Shown here in pieces: positions 16,849 through 25,928 of a DNA stretch of 32,717 bases. A program made the translations under genes and the position numbers. Position 1 is the stretch's first letter; each line of letters starts with the position of its first letter. The notes below the pieces were generated by a model. That model was not told where the DNA came from and did not search any database. It saw only the letters and a list, made by a program, of their open reading frames with translations. This DNA is from Acidilobaceae archaeon. Its GTDB lineage: Archaea > Thermoproteota > Thermoprotei_A > Sulfolobales > Acidilobaceae. Location of the stretch: positions 19,416-52,132 of the forward strand of contig JALWOJ010000168.1 of assembly GCA_026995555.1 (NCBI GenBank). Direction: 5' to 3'.

Positions 16849-16911
16849 ATTAATTGATAGTAAAGAGTGCAAAAATTATTTAGTTCGAAGCTGACTTGGG
16901 TAAGAAAATAA

Positions 16912-16920
16912 TTTTATAAA
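16912..16920 (+). promoter_or_regulatory. TATA box of the ATP synthase A-B operon
   Basis: TTTTATAAA sits about 45 bases before the atpA start, giving a leader of about 20 bases that includes the GGGGGT ribosome site at 16954-16959. It lies between divergent genes. Confidence 0.55.
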
Positions 16921-16962
16921 GTGGTTTAAGGAGGACTTTCCTGGAAGTTAGCTGGGGGTTTA

Positions 16963-18792
16963 ATGGTGCCTTTAAGAGGAAGAATCGTCAGAATCTCTGG
17001 CCCTCTAGTTGTCGCTGAAGGAATGACAGGAGCCAAAATGTATGAGATGGTAAGAGTTGGAGAGGACAGACTTATAGGTGAAATAACAAGGATTCGCGGT
17101 GATCTAGCATATATTCAGGTCTATGAATCGACCTCAGGCTTACGTCCTGGGGAGCCAGTTGAAGGGACGGGCTATCCCTTAAGTGTAGAGCTTGGACCAG
17201 GGTTAATAGGGACTATATATGATGGCGTTCAAAGACCCCTTCCTTTAATAGCCGAGATCATAGCTAGCAAGATGCCACAGAGAAGAATGTTTATAGAAAG
17301 AGGAGTTGAAGCTCCACCCCTTCCTCGTGAGAAGAAGTGGAGTTTTACTCAAGGTGATCCTGATAAAAATTATAAACTTAGACCTGGAGACAAAGTTGAA
17401 CCAGGAGATGTTCTTGGTTGGGTCCAAGAGACCGAGATAATAAAACATAAAATCATGGTACCACCTGGTATTCATGGAAAGCTAAGATGGTTAGCTAGCG
17501 AGGGAGATTACACCATAACGGAACCTATTGCTGAAATTGAGATGGACGGTACCGTTAAAGAAATAACTATGTCTCATAGATGGCCTGTGAGAACTCCAAG
17601 ACCTTACAGGGAGAAGCTGGAGCCCACAGAGCCTCTTATAACTGGTATGAGGATAATTGATACCATGTTCCCTATGGCCAAAGGTGGAACGGGTGCCATA
17701 CCTGGAGGCTTTGGTACAGGGAAAACTGTGACCCTTCATTCCTTGGCTCAATGGAGCTCAGCTAACGTAGTTATTTACATAGGATGTGGGGAGAGAGGTA
17801 ACGAGATGACCGAAGTTCTAGTAAGATTTCCTAAATATAAAGATCCTTGGACAGGAAAGCCTCTTATGGAAAGAACGATATTGATTGCAAACACGAGCAA
17901 CATGCCAGTTGCCGCAAGAGAAGCAAGCATTTACACTGGTGTAACCCTCGCCGAGTATTATAGAGATATGGGTTATGATGTGCTACTTGTAGCCGACTCG
18001 ACTAGTAGATGGGCAGAGGCCCTTAGAGAGATCGCTGGAAGATTAGAGGAAATGCCTGCAGAGGAAGGTTATCCCAGTTATCTGGCTAGTAGGCTAGCGG
18101 AGTTCTATGAGAGAGCTGGAAGAGTCGTAGCCTTAGGAAATCCTGAGAGGCTAGGAAGCGTTACTCTCGTTGGCGCGGTAAGTCCTCCTGGAGGCGACTT
18201 TACAGAACCTGTAACGAGTCATACAAAGAGATTTATAAGAGTCTTTTGGGCTCTTGATACCAAACTTGCTTACAGCAGACATTACCCTGCAATAAACTGG
18301 CTCCTAAGCTATAGCGCTTATGTCGATACAGTCGAGAATTGGTGGAGTGAAAACGTTGATCCTCTTTGGAGAGAGTATAGAGATGAAGCTATGGCCATAC
18401 TGAACAGGGAAGATGAGCTAATGGAGATTGTTAGACTTGTTGGAACTGAAGGACTTGACGAAAAAGATAAATTGACTTTAGAGACTGCAAGGCTTATAAA
18501 AGATGGTTTCTTAAAACAGAATGCCTTCGATCCTATAGATGCTTTTTCACCACCCCTCAAACAGTTCAAACTGCTTAAGATGATAATAGACATCCACAGA
18601 AAAGCTCTTGAAATGATAGAGAGAGGCTTTACAGTAGCTCAAATAAAGGAAGCCCTAGGAAGGTTATATCTCGAGATAGTAAGAGCAAAGTTTACAATCC
18701 CTAACGATAAACTAGAGGAAATAGATGCTTTAGAAGAGAAGGTCATCAAGACATTAGAGGATTATGAGGCTAAGGTGATGGTTCATGGCTAG
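16963..18792 (+). CDS. atpA: A-type ATP synthase catalytic subunit A
   Basis: Catalytic subunit of the archaeal A1Ao ATP synthase, located on the cytoplasmic A1 head. Seen: the N-terminal beta-barrel ([14 protein letters not shown]), the bulge domain specific for A/V-type A subunits (about 115-190), Walker [10 protein letters not shown] (about 248) with the following [13 protein letters not shown], and the [17 protein letters not shown] block around Walker B. The 609 residues are slightly long but normal. No intein is inserted at the P-loop, a site where some archaeal homologues carry one. The ATG has a GGGGGT ribosome site. Its stop overlaps the atpB start by 8 bases. Confidence 0.98.
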   Translation: MVPLRGRIVRISGPLVVAEGMTGAKMYEMVRVGEDRLIGEITRIRGDLAYIQVYESTSGLRPGEPVEGTGYPLSVELGPGLIGTIYDGVQRPLPLIAEIIASKMPQRRMFIERGVEAPPLPREKKWSFTQGDPDKNYKLRPGDKVEPGDVLGWVQETEIIKHKIMVPPGIHGKLRWLASEGDYTITEPIAEIEMDGTVKEITMSHRWPVRTPRPYREKLEPTEPLITGMRIIDTMFPMAKGGTGAIPGGFGTGKTVTLHSLAQWSSANVVIYIGCGERGNEMTEVLVRFPKYKDPWTGKPLMERTILIANTSNMPVAAREASIYTGVTLAEYYRDMGYDVLLVADSTSRWAEALREIAGRLEEMPAEEGYPSYLASRLAEFYERAGRVVALGNPERLGSVTLVGAVSPPGGDFTEPVTSHTKRFIRVFWALDTKLAYSRHYPAINWLLSYSAYVDTVENWWSENVDPLWREYRDEAMAILNREDELMEIVRLVGTEGLDEKDKLTLETARLIKDGFLKQNAFDPIDAFSPPLKQFKLLKMIIDIHRKALEMIERGFTVAQIKEALGRLYLEIVRAKFTIPNDKLEEIDALEEKVIKTLEDYEAKVMVHG

Positions 18793-20182
18793 CCTAACTG
18801 GAGTTAGGGAATATACTAGGATTACTGAAATCAAAGGGCCATTGCTCATAGTTGAAGGAGTCTCTAGAGTTGCCTACGATGAAATAGTTGAAGTCGAGCT
18901 TTCCACGGGAGAGAAAAGGAGGGGTAGGGTCCTAGAGGTTAATAGAAATATTGCTGTAGTTCAAGTCTTTGAGGGCACTACCGGTATCACTACAACTGGG
19001 ACTAAAGTTAGGTTCTTAGGGAGACCTCTTGAGATACCATTAAGCGAGGATATGTTGGGCAGAGTCTTCAATGGTTTGGGCGAACCCATTGATGGCGGTC
19101 CACCCATAATTGCTGAGGAGAAAAGAGATGTTAATGGAGCACCTTTAAATCCTGCTGAGAGAGACTACCCTGAAGACTTCATACAGACCGGTGTGAGTGC
19201 AATAGATGGTATGAACACTCTAGTCAGAGGACAGAAGCTACCAATATTCAGTGGCAGCGGCTTACCTCACAACATTTTGGCTGCTCAGATAGCTAGGCAG
19301 GCAACTGTTAGAGGCGAGGAGGAAGAGTTTGCAGTTGTCTTTGCCGCAATAGGCATAAAGTATGATGATTACTACTTCTTTAAAAAGTTTTTCGAAGAGA
19401 CTGGAGCCCTTAACAGGGTAGCTATGTTTGTGAACCTAGCTGATGAGCCAGCCATGATTAGGCTAGTTACCCCGCGAACTGCACTAACATTAGCGGAATA
19501 TCTAGCTTACGAGAGAGACATGCATGTTTTGGTGATACTTACTGACATGACAAATTATGCAGAAGCCCTTAGAGAGATAAGTGCTGCAAGAGAAGAGGTT
19601 CCAGGCAGACAGGGATATCCCGGTTACCTTTATAGTGACCTGGCCAGCATCTATGAGAGGGCAGGAAGAGTTAAAGGCAAGAAGGGTAGCATAACGCAGA
19701 TGCCTATACTTACTATGCCTAACGACGATATAACGCATCCTATACCAGATTTGACAGGATATATAACTGAAGGGCAGATAGTTTTGAGCAGAGAATTATA
19801 TAACAGGGGCATTTATCCACCGATAAATGTCTTGATGAGCCTTTCAAGACTTATGAAGGAAGGGATAGGTCCTGGAAAGCCTAGAGAAGATCATGCCGAG
19901 GTTAGTAACCAGTTGTATGCGGCATACAGCAGGGGGGTAGAGCTTAGAAGTCTAGCTGCCGTTGTTGGAGAGGAGAGCCTAAGTAAAACTGAAAGACTTT
20001 ATTTGAAGTTTGCAGATGAATTTGAAAGAAAATTCCTAAGCCAGGGCACTAGAGAGAATAGAGATATAGAGAAGACGTTAGATCTGGCATGGGAGGTTCT
20101 ATCAATCTTACCCGAGGAGGAGCTCACAAACATAAGGGAAGAGTATGTTAGAAAGTATCATCCAAAGTATAAAGGGGGTTAA
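18785..20182 (+). CDS. atpB: A-type ATP synthase regulatory subunit B
   Basis: Non-catalytic nucleotide-binding partner of subunit A in the A1 head. It has the family core with [20 protein letters not shown], a degenerate P-loop ([10 protein letters not shown]) without the lysine, which is normal for B, and the conserved [16 protein letters not shown] and [15 protein letters not shown] blocks. At 465 residues it is full length. The ATG overlaps the last bases of atpA (ATGGCTAG), implying coupled translation. In most archaea subunit D follows B; here the next gene is an eIF2B-like protein and no D, E, C, F, I or K gene is present, so the operon is split. Confidence 0.98.
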   Translation: MASLTGVREYTRITEIKGPLLIVEGVSRVAYDEIVEVELSTGEKRRGRVLEVNRNIAVVQVFEGTTGITTTGTKVRFLGRPLEIPLSEDMLGRVFNGLGEPIDGGPPIIAEEKRDVNGAPLNPAERDYPEDFIQTGVSAIDGMNTLVRGQKLPIFSGSGLPHNILAAQIARQATVRGEEEEFAVVFAAIGIKYDDYYFFKKFFEETGALNRVAMFVNLADEPAMIRLVTPRTALTLAEYLAYERDMHVLVILTDMTNYAEALREISAAREEVPGRQGYPGYLYSDLASIYERAGRVKGKKGSITQMPILTMPNDDITHPIPDLTGYITEGQIVLSRELYNRGIYPPINVLMSLSRLMKEGIGPGKPREDHAEVSNQLYAAYSRGVELRSLAAVVGEESLSKTERLYLKFADEFERKFLSQGTRENRDIEKTLDLAWEVLSILPEEELTNIREEYVRKYHPKYKGG

Positions 20183-20186
20183 TTTT

Positions 20187-21059
20187 TTGGAGCAGTTTCC
20201 AAAACCTCTCCTCAATGCCCTAAAAGAGGTACGCAAGGAGAGAGTTCGTGGAGCCGCCTGGTGCGCACTTAGAATAATTGAAGGTCTCCTAGATTCTTTA
20301 TCCGCAGGCAGTAAACTTTGTGGGATATCCGAAAAAGTATATAATGCAATAATAGAGGCCAATCCTTCTATGTCTAGCCTATACTGGGTGGCTATGACCT
20401 TTAAGAGAGGCTGCGAACTGGGAGATCCGGAGACCTATCTAAGAAGACTTCTCTTTGAGGTCTCTGAAGCTAGAAAAAGGATCCCCGATAATTCTTTGGG
20501 TATTCTGAAAAAAGGGTCCAGGATCATGACCATAAGTTACAGTAGTAACGTTGAGCTTGTCCTGAGGAATGCTTTTAGAAGGAAACTTTTAGAGGAAGTT
20601 ATAGCTCTGGAGTCAAGACCTGGAGGTGAAGGAATAAGACTTGCCCAAAGCCTGAAAGAGTTTGGAATTAACGTCAAGGTCATCCCGGACAGTACAATGC
20701 ATATATACATAAAAGATATAGATTTTGTTATGTCAGGGGCTGATACCATAACTAATGATGGTTGTCTTGTGCATAAAGTGGGTACTCAACTCCTAGCTAG
20801 AGTAGCTGCAAGAGAAGATGTACCTTTTATTGTTGTCTTTGAACCATTCAAAATAAACATGAGGTTGGACTGTTCAACAGCGCCTATAATCGAAAGAAGT
20901 TTTGAAATCGAAGGCTGGAAGAGCGAGGTCTATCCTCTTTTCGATATAACAACACCTGATCTCATATCAAAAGGGATAACGAGTGAGGGAATTTTTTCTT
21001 GGAGTGTAGATGAACTGAATAAAATAGCTGAGACCTTCTTAAAAAGGATCTTCGGCTAA
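20187..21059 (+). CDS. eIF2B-like / ribose-1,5-bisphosphate isomerase-related protein
   Basis: Member of the eIF2B alpha/beta/delta and MtnA superfamily (COG1184), 290 residues. The Rossmann-like C-terminal half shows RIMTISYSSNVELVLRNA, DFVMSGADTITNDGCLVHKV and a final ITSEGIFS. In catalytic relatives (archaeal ribose-1,5-bisphosphate isomerase, MtnA) a cysteine stands in the first motif and an aspartate in the second. The Asp is kept here, but the Cys position is a serine. I choose the TTG at 20187, five bases past the atpB stop, because atpB's end supplies a GGGGGT ribosome site; an ATG inside atpB (20145) is the alternative. It is probably transcribed with atpAB. Confidence 0.8.
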   Translation: MEQFPKPLLNALKEVRKERVRGAAWCALRIIEGLLDSLSAGSKLCGISEKVYNAIIEANPSMSSLYWVAMTFKRGCELGDPETYLRRLLFEVSEARKRIPDNSLGILKKGSRIMTISYSSNVELVLRNAFRRKLLEEVIALESRPGGEGIRLAQSLKEFGINVKVIPDSTMHIYIKDIDFVMSGADTITNDGCLVHKVGTQLLARVAAREDVPFIVVFEPFKINMRLDCSTAPIIERSFEIEGWKSEVYPLFDITTPDLISKGITSEGIFSWSVDELNKIAETFLKRIFG

Positions 21060-21085
21060 GATATTTCATAACTTGTTATCTTAAT

Positions 21086-21733
21086 TTAACATATTTTGCT
21101 GATCATTTTCTCTAATCTCTCCATTATTTTTTCACTAGTCTCTTCGATACTTAACTCCTTGGAGTTTACAACCTCGTTTATTATAATGAGATTGATCTTT
21201 TCGTTTACAAACCCCTTAAAAACTTTGTCGAAAGTCTCAAGTATTTTATATAACTCATTTTTTGTCTCATAGTACTCCTTAACCTTTCTTTCTCTAATTC
21301 TTCGAAGGGCTACATCGACATCTATCTTCAAATATATTACAACGTTTGGAGTTAATGCCCATTTATTCAAGTTCATGATCCAATCAATACCAACGTCCTT
21401 TCCTTGATATGCAAGACTCGAATACAGATATCTGTCGCTAACAACTATGTACCCTCTTTCTAGAGCACCCTTAATACCCTTTCTTCCAGGCAATGATGAA
21501 TCCTCAAAACAGTGCCAGTACCTGTCGGCTGCAAAGAGTAAAGAAAGAAGCTTTGGATCAGGTCTTTTTGTCTTTAAAAGCTCTCTTATTATCCTACCTA
21601 TAGGACCATTAGTAGGTTCCTTAGTATACACGACCTTACATCCCTTCTCCTTGAGCTTTTCAACTAATAATTTGGAATGCGTCGTTATCCCGCTTCCATC
21701 AATTCCTTCTAAGACTATAAACAAACCTTTCAT
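21086..21733 (-). CDS. tmk: Thymidylate kinase family protein
   Basis: Predicted dTMP kinase, 215 residues, making dTDP for DNA synthesis. Seen: LEGIDGSGITTHSKLL near the N-terminus, the EPTNGPIGRIIRELL segment, AADRYWH and DRYLYSSLAYQG (nucleoside-binding block) and a lid rich in Arg and Lys (RRIRERKVKEYY). The Walker A lysine is replaced by isoleucine (GSGITT), which is unusual. The ATG at 21733 begins MKGLFIVLEGIDG, the canonical N-terminus; a longer in-frame reading to 21847 is unsupported because it would overlap the divergent gene's promoter and start. It is convergent with the eIF2B-like gene. Confidence 0.88.
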   Translation of the reverse strand: MKGLFIVLEGIDGSGITTHSKLLVEKLKEKGCKVVYTKEPTNGPIGRIIRELLKTKRPDPKLLSLLFAADRYWHCFEDSSLPGRKGIKGALERGYIVVSDRYLYSSLAYQGKDVGIDWIMNLNKWALTPNVVIYLKIDVDVALRRIRERKVKEYYETKNELYKILETFDKVFKGFVNEKINLIIINEVVNSKELSIEETSEKIMERLEKMISKIC

Positions 21734-21822
21734 ATAAATGATCCCCAAACTATACTGATATGTAAATACAAAAATAAAGTATAAATGGACCACTCGAATC
21801 ATTAAGAGAGGAAGAGTGAAAA

Positions 21823-22974
21823 TTGGTCGGAATAGCTGATCTTCCACTTCATAAGGGTAAGGTACCTCCTTGGATGTTAAAGCTTATGGAGAAAATGAGC
21901 GAATCTATCCTTAAAGTCTTAGTTGAAATGTACGGACCTGATGCGGTACTTAAAGGTCTTTCTGACCCCTTTTGGTTTCAAGCATTTAATAACGTTATAG
22001 GGATGGACTGGGACAGCAGCGGCTCGACAACCGTCTTAACTGGAATATTGAAAACTGTAACTTGGAGAAACCCTGAGTTAGGCATTATAGTTCTGGGTGG
22101 GAAGGGTGAGAAGGCCAAAGAAGTGCCTGAGGAAGTTAAAAGGATTCCAAATATATTCAAAATAGATCCCGAGAAAATAGTTAAATATAGCAAGCTTGCA
22201 GCAAGGGTAGACACCTCATTCCTACAGGATGGCTATGAACTTTATCATCATTCTGTGATAATATCTGAGTCTGGCAAAATCATTGTGATTCAACAGGGTA
22301 TGAATCTACACAACAAATTGGCAAGAAGGTATCATATTGATAGGTTTTCTGTTGAAGAACCTCATAGTGCCATAGCGGGCTTTACATCAAATCCTATACT
22401 TAATGCTACTTTAGCCGAGAGCCGTGAGGCCAGAAAAACTTACATAGATATCATATCAGACGGACCTAAGAAAATAATAAAAATGCTCGCGGAGACTAAT
22501 CGAATACTTAAAGGTATTCCAACTCTTGAGTCTTTCTTAAAAAATAATGATGAGAATAAACTTCCAAAGAGACAGCAAAAACCCTATTATAAACCAATAC
22601 AACCTAGTCCACAGTTAAGAAAGGCTCTGGAAGACCTCTCAAATTTCTCACCAAGTAATGATATAGAATTATGTCTAGCGCCTGGATTAGGACCTAAAGT
22701 GATTAGAGCCCTAGCTTTAATAGCAGATTTAATATACAACATTCCAACGAGCACAAAAGACTCGCTGACTCATCCTCTCGACCCGTTTGCTTATGCCTAT
22801 GCCGTAGGCGGTAAGGATAGGGTGCCTTACCCTTATAATAGGAAGACTGTTGAAAAAGTTGTCCTTACTCTAGAGGAGGCTGTTGAACTTGCTAAACTTG
22901 GTAAAAAAGAAAAGCTAAGGGTCATATTAAGACTCAGGAGGTTGTTGGACAGGATAAGGTACTTAGATTCTTAG
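21823..22974 (+). CDS. DUF763 family protein
   Basis: Recognised as DUF763 from the N-terminal GIADLPLHKGKVPPWML, the middle HSAIAGF and QQGMNLHNKLARRYH and the C-terminal DPFAYAYAVGGKDRVPYPYN. It is 383 residues, full length for the family, which occurs in archaea and a few bacteria, mostly thermophiles. Its biochemical role is unknown; the mid-domain LAPGLGPKVIRALALIADLIYN looks like a helix-hairpin-helix, which suggests DNA contact. TTG start at 21823 lies close behind an AGAGGA-type ribosome site, with a TATA-like AAGTATAAAT at about 21777-21786. It is divergent from tmk and its stop overlaps the convergent dehydrogenase gene by 4 bases. Confidence 0.8.
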   Translation: MVGIADLPLHKGKVPPWMLKLMEKMSESILKVLVEMYGPDAVLKGLSDPFWFQAFNNVIGMDWDSSGSTTVLTGILKTVTWRNPELGIIVLGGKGEKAKEVPEEVKRIPNIFKIDPEKIVKYSKLAARVDTSFLQDGYELYHHSVIISESGKIIVIQQGMNLHNKLARRYHIDRFSVEEPHSAIAGFTSNPILNATLAESREARKTYIDIISDGPKKIIKMLAETNRILKGIPTLESFLKNNDENKLPKRQQKPYYKPIQPSPQLRKALEDLSNFSPSNDIELCLAPGLGPKVIRALALIADLIYNIPTSTKDSLTHPLDPFAYAYAVGGKDRVPYPYNRKTVEKVVLTLEEAVELAKLGKKEKLRVILRLRRLLDRIRYLDS

Positions 22975-23774
22975 GCTGACAGGAAGCCTCCATCTACAGG
23001 AATTAGAGCGCCATGAACATAAGAGGCCAGATCGCTCGCTAGAAAGAGTACAACTCTTGCTACTTCGTCAGGATCGCCCATTCTTCCTAAAGGGAGTCTC
23101 GTCATAAAGTTTATGCCCGTTTTTATTATATCAATCTTGAGCTTAATTATTGCTTCTTTCCTTAACCTCTCAGTCCCTGGCGTTTTAATTCCTCCTGGAA
23201 CAACAGCATTCACTCTGAATCCTAGCTTTCCATATTCTTTGGCTAGGGCTCTTGTTAGGGCAAGGATCCCTGCCTTACTTATATCATAATGAACAAGGCC
23301 TTTGGCAAAAGGCATAATGGCCTCTATAGAACCTACATTTATTATTACGCCACCTTTATTTCCCCTTCTTTTTATCATATGTTGTGACATCCAAAAAGCC
23401 GAATATAAGTTGACCTTCATTATGAAATCTAGAAAGTTTTCGTCAACCTCCCTAAAGTCCTTAAATATGTAGACTCCGGCGTTATTAATGAGTATGTCCG
23501 GTTCCTTATCCTCTAGTTCGTTCCACAGTGAGTCGATCTCATCCTTTTTCGAGAGATCTTTCTTAAAGGAGAGAACTTCAACATTAAATACATTTTTTAT
23601 TTCTCGTTCTAAAGATCTTAAGCCTTCTTCATTTATGTCAACAATATAAAGGTCTGAACCAGCTTCAGCAAACCTAAGTGCTATGGCTCTACCTATTCCA
23701 GCAGCCGCTCCAGTTATCAAAGAAACCTTTCCCTTTAAGGATATAAGTTCCGATAAGGAAGGTCTGCTTACCAT
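22971..23774 (-). CDS. Short-chain dehydrogenase/reductase (SDR)
   Basis: Classical SDR of 267 residues. Cofactor motif TGAAAGIG (about 21-28), Asp at the end of the second strand (VDIN) favouring NAD(H), NNAG (about 97-100), catalytic serine in NVGSIEA and the Tyr/Lys pair in YDISK, followed by VVPGGIKTPG and the C-terminal PVDGGF. It resembles the FabG/glucose dehydrogenase-like group, but the substrate is not identifiable. ATG start with a strong GAGGTG ribosome site at seven bases. It is alone on the minus strand and convergent with the DUF763 gene. Confidence 0.9.
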   Translation of the reverse strand: MVSRPSLSELISLKGKVSLITGAAAGIGRAIALRFAEAGSDLYIVDINEEGLRSLEREIKNVFNVEVLSFKKDLSKKDEIDSLWNELEDKEPDILINNAGVYIFKDFREVDENFLDFIMKVNLYSAFWMSQHMIKRRGNKGGVIINVGSIEAIMPFAKGLVHYDISKAGILALTRALAKEYGKLGFRVNAVVPGGIKTPGTERLRKEAIIKLKIDIIKTGINFMTRLPLGRMGDPDEVARVVLFLASDLASYVHGALIPVDGGFLSA

Positions 23775-23887
23775 AGATCACACCTCAAAATTAGACTTGT
23801 CTATGAGGGTTTATCTCCTTATATTGAAGGATGTAGAAAATGTTTAAAAGAGTTCAAGATCCAATTTCATCCATGGCGGGGTAACCT

Positions 23888-24056
23888 AGCGGGGTAGGGT
23901 AGCCTGGTAGCCCGCGGGAGGAGTGGGGCTTGGCCCCCTACCCGCGAAGCTCATAAGAGGCCCCCAGAAAGACCGACTGGGGGCGGCCTCGGAGACACAC
24001 CGAATAATTTCGGGTCGATCCCGAGGTCGGTGGTTCAAATCCACCCCCCGCTACCA
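23888..24056 (+). tRNA. Initiator tRNA-Met (CAT), interrupted by introns, CCA encoded
   Basis: The acceptor AGCGGGG (23888-23894) pairs with CCCCGCT (24046-24052); A1:U72 is the archaeal initiator mark. Other parts: D arm GGGT/GCCC, anticodon loop CTCATAA at 23950-23956 with CAT at 23952-23954, variable loop AGGTC, T arm GGTGG/CCACC with TTCAAAT, discriminator A and CCA at 24054-24056. The stem halves CGGG (23915-23918) and CCCG (24020-24023) are separated from the loop by extra sequence on both sides. About 92 bases must be removed, approximately 23919-23948 (30 bases) and 23957-24018 (62 bases). Both inserts fold into strong GC hairpins. Exact bulge-helix-bulge splice sites could not be fixed. 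Confidence 0.85.
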
Positions 24057-24078
24057 TGTGGGGGCCCCGCCGCCATGT

Positions 24079-24861
24079 CTACTTCTTTTTACTTTCAAGA
24101 ACCTTGTTAGCCAGTTCCTGACCTCTAGGCACCCATGCCCCTAACCTTCTGGCATTTTCGATTATCCTTTCAAGAACTCTAATTCTCGCACCTCTACCTA
24201 TACATTGAGGATGAAACGTCAGAGCAACATAACCTGAAACCTCACTTGCATATTTTAGCTCTTCTAGCCACATCTTGAGGAGATCTTCAGGTGTAATACA
24301 CCTATTTGACTCCAAATAAACCCAGTCATCTAGTCTCCAATCAACAGGAAGTTCAACGACTTTTTTGTTTTCAATTTCAATTACATAAGGCCTTTCGTCG
24401 TCCATTAGACTACTATCATATAGAAAGTTATTATTCACAATATTATCTATTGTGTTGAAGCTAAACCTCCAATAAGGAGCTCTAAATCCTCTTGGCCTTT
24501 CACCCACAACTCTCTCTAGCGCAGCTACCATTTTCTTAAATACAGATAGCTCCTCATAATAGCTAAGCCTGTCCAATCTCTCATGCATATATCCGTGAGC
24601 GGCTATCTCATGACCTCTTCTCTTAATTTCTGATACCAGATATGGATACTTTTCTGCAACCCATCCAGGAACGAAGAACGTCGTCTTTAGACCAAATATG
24701 TCCAACGCTTCTAAAACTTTCTTAAGACCTATCCTCTCTGTAAATCTACCTCTGCTTAATGATATAGGCTCTTCTCCTCTAAGCCTCTCAGCCGAATCAA
24801 CGTCCAGATCAAACGTGAGGAAAAGGACAAAACGATATCCTTCAGGAATGAGGTCCAGCAA
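24079..24861 (-). CDS. Polysaccharide deacetylase-like (NodB domain) enzyme
   Basis: NodB-fold metal-dependent deacetylase, 260 residues, without a signal peptide, so probably cytosolic. Motif 1 is TFDLDVDSA (where chitin deacetylases have TFDDG); motif 2 is HGYMHE (two His ligands); motif 3 is RAPYW; motif 5 is TFHPQ. The DxDxE-like first motif matches the group that includes cytosolic PgdA/PuuE-type enzymes acting on small amides rather than secreted cell-wall enzymes. The substrate is not known. Start at TTG 24861; upstream sequence is AT-rich with no clear ribosome site. It is convergent with the initiator tRNA. Confidence 0.85.
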   Translation of the reverse strand: MLDLIPEGYRFVLFLTFDLDVDSAERLRGEEPISLSRGRFTERIGLKKVLEALDIFGLKTTFFVPGWVAEKYPYLVSEIKRRGHEIAAHGYMHERLDRLSYYEELSVFKKMVAALERVVGERPRGFRAPYWRFSFNTIDNIVNNNFLYDSSLMDDERPYVIEIENKKVVELPVDWRLDDWVYLESNRCITPEDLLKMWLEELKYASEVSGYVALTFHPQCIGRGARIRVLERIIENARRLGAWVPRGQELANKVLESKKK

Positions 24862-24915
24862 GGTGTGCCCTAAATCAGAGATTTAAGCCTTTTAATTATA
24901 AACTTTAACTTTTAA

Positions 24916-25188
24916 TTACGCTCTTCTATGAACAGCCTCTACTTCCACTTCCTCCACTTCATCCAAAGACTTTATTATCTGTTCTAGTCTTTCCGTACCG
25001 CCTTCTACATCCTCTGGCATCTCAACTATTAACTTAAGGGCTTTTAAACCAAATGCTATAGGCTCTTCCCCGGAACTCCTTATAGAATATCCCTCAGGTA
25101 GCTTTGACGAAATCTTCTCTTTCAATTCATTGAGATCGATATCCAGAGAAGACGGAAACACCTTCATTATAACTAACACATTAGCCAT
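24916..25188 (-). CDS. Elongation factor 1-beta (aEF-1beta)
   Basis: Archaeal EF-1beta, the guanine-nucleotide exchange factor for aEF-1A, here 90 residues, the family norm. Marks: VLVIMKVFPSSLDIDL near the N-terminus, the IAFGLKALKLIVEMPED core and the acidic C-terminus ending DEVEEVEVEAVHRRA. The ATG at 25188 has an AAGGTG ribosome site six bases away, placed inside the end of the preceding zinc-finger gene; a reading ten codons longer lacks support. It is coupled to the zinc-finger gene upstream, a pairing that is widely conserved in archaea. Confidence 0.92.
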   Translation of the reverse strand: MANVLVIMKVFPSSLDIDLNELKEKISSKLPEGYSIRSSGEEPIAFGLKALKLIVEMPEDVEGGTERLEQIIKSLDEVEEVEVEAVHRRA

Positions 25189-25198
25189 ATGCATCACC

Positions 25199-25420
25199 TT
25201 AAGGCCCTTCAAATCCACAGTACGGACACTTATAAGGAGTGCCTTGTCTTCTACATCTCTGGCATCTCCAGATTATGGCTTTTCCGCAGTTAGGACAGTA
25301 AAAGACAGTAGCCTTCTCTCCAGGATGAATTATTCTACCGCAACTTGAACATATGGGAGGCTGAATTGGATCGTAAACATCTATTCTTCTCGGCGTTACT
25401 GCAGCCACTCCTTTCCACAC
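25199..25420 (-). CDS. Small four-CxxC zinc-finger protein (HVO_2753-like)
   Basis: A small protein of about 69-73 residues with four CxxC pairs (CSSC, CPNC, CQRC, CPYC), binding two zinc ions, and ending CPYCGFEGP. It matches the archaeal zinc-finger family that is regularly encoded next to EF-1beta (haloarchaeal HVO_2753 type). The molecular role is unknown but context points to translation. Starts at GTG 25420 (AGGGGTG upstream) or GTG 25408 after GGAAAGGA. The gene ends ten bases before the EF-1beta ATG. Confidence 0.85.
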   Translation of the reverse strand: MWKGVAAVTPRRIDVYDPIQPPICSSCGRIIHPGEKATVFYCPNCGKAIIWRCQRCRRQGTPYKCPYCGFEGP

Positions 25421-25541
25421 CCCTGAGCTCTGAAGAATTTTGAGACTTAAATTAATTCTTATCCTCTTATTCTACAGTCTTTCAAGCTAGAAAAGCAGAG
25501 ATTAACGAAACTATTGGAATACTAACAAAGCCTATCTAAAA

Positions 25542-25865
25542 CTAAACCTTAATTATCCTCGATATCTTTTTTAACCTTTCTACTTTATCTAGGATTTTTT
25601 CTTTAATTGTTTCGATGTTATTGGATATAATAAAAAGTCCTTTAGGATCTAGGAGGGATTCGTGACAGGTTCTAGGACTAGTAGTAATTTTAATGATTAG
25701 ATTATCGTTGCTACCACTGAATATATAAAGGAAGAAAACGAAACCTTTGGCATCAACACTTATCTCTACACACTCTCCCAAAGAGGAAGGTTTAGTAACC
25801 TTAAATCCTCTCTCTCTAAGAAACTCTACGAGAGACTTAACATTGTCCATGAGAGAGCTACTCAT
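25542..25865 (-). CDS. Small conserved-looking protein of unknown function
   Basis: Not recognised. 107 residues, with an alternating strand/helix pattern: an N-terminal helix (VKSLVEFLRERGFKV), then strands around EISVDAKGFVFFLYIFSGS and LIIKITTSPR, and a C-terminal basic helix (IKEKILDKVERLKK). No signal peptide, cysteine motif or catalytic motif is visible. I prefer the ATG at 25865 because a TATA-like TTAAATTTT on the minus strand is about 31 bases upstream, which fits a short leader; a TTG at 25892 gives a nine-residue longer reading. Divergent from the radical-SAM-like pair. Confidence 0.6.
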   Translation of the reverse strand: MSSSLMDNVKSLVEFLRERGFKVTKPSSLGECVEISVDAKGFVFFLYIFSGSNDNLIIKITTSPRTCHESLLDPKGLFIISNNIETIKEKILDKVERLKKISRIIKV

Positions 25866-25928
25866 GTCGACATCGCCCAATAGTCTTTTCAAAATTTAAC
25901 TTTATGAACCTTTTCTTTAAAAGATCCC

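Noticed and set aside
20145-20186. ATG start for the eIF2B-like gene inside atpB
   Set aside because: It adds 14 residues taken from the atpB coding end; the TTG after the GGGGGT site fits better.
21734-21847. 38-residue N-terminal extension of thymidylate kinase
   Set aside because: It precedes the canonical MKGLFIVLEG start and would run into the divergent gene's promoter.
23876-23883. GCGGGGTA as an alternative 5' end of the initiator tRNA
   Set aside because: It repeats the acceptor-like bases at 23889 but is not followed by a D arm at the right distance; the copy at 23888 gives the full cloverleaf.
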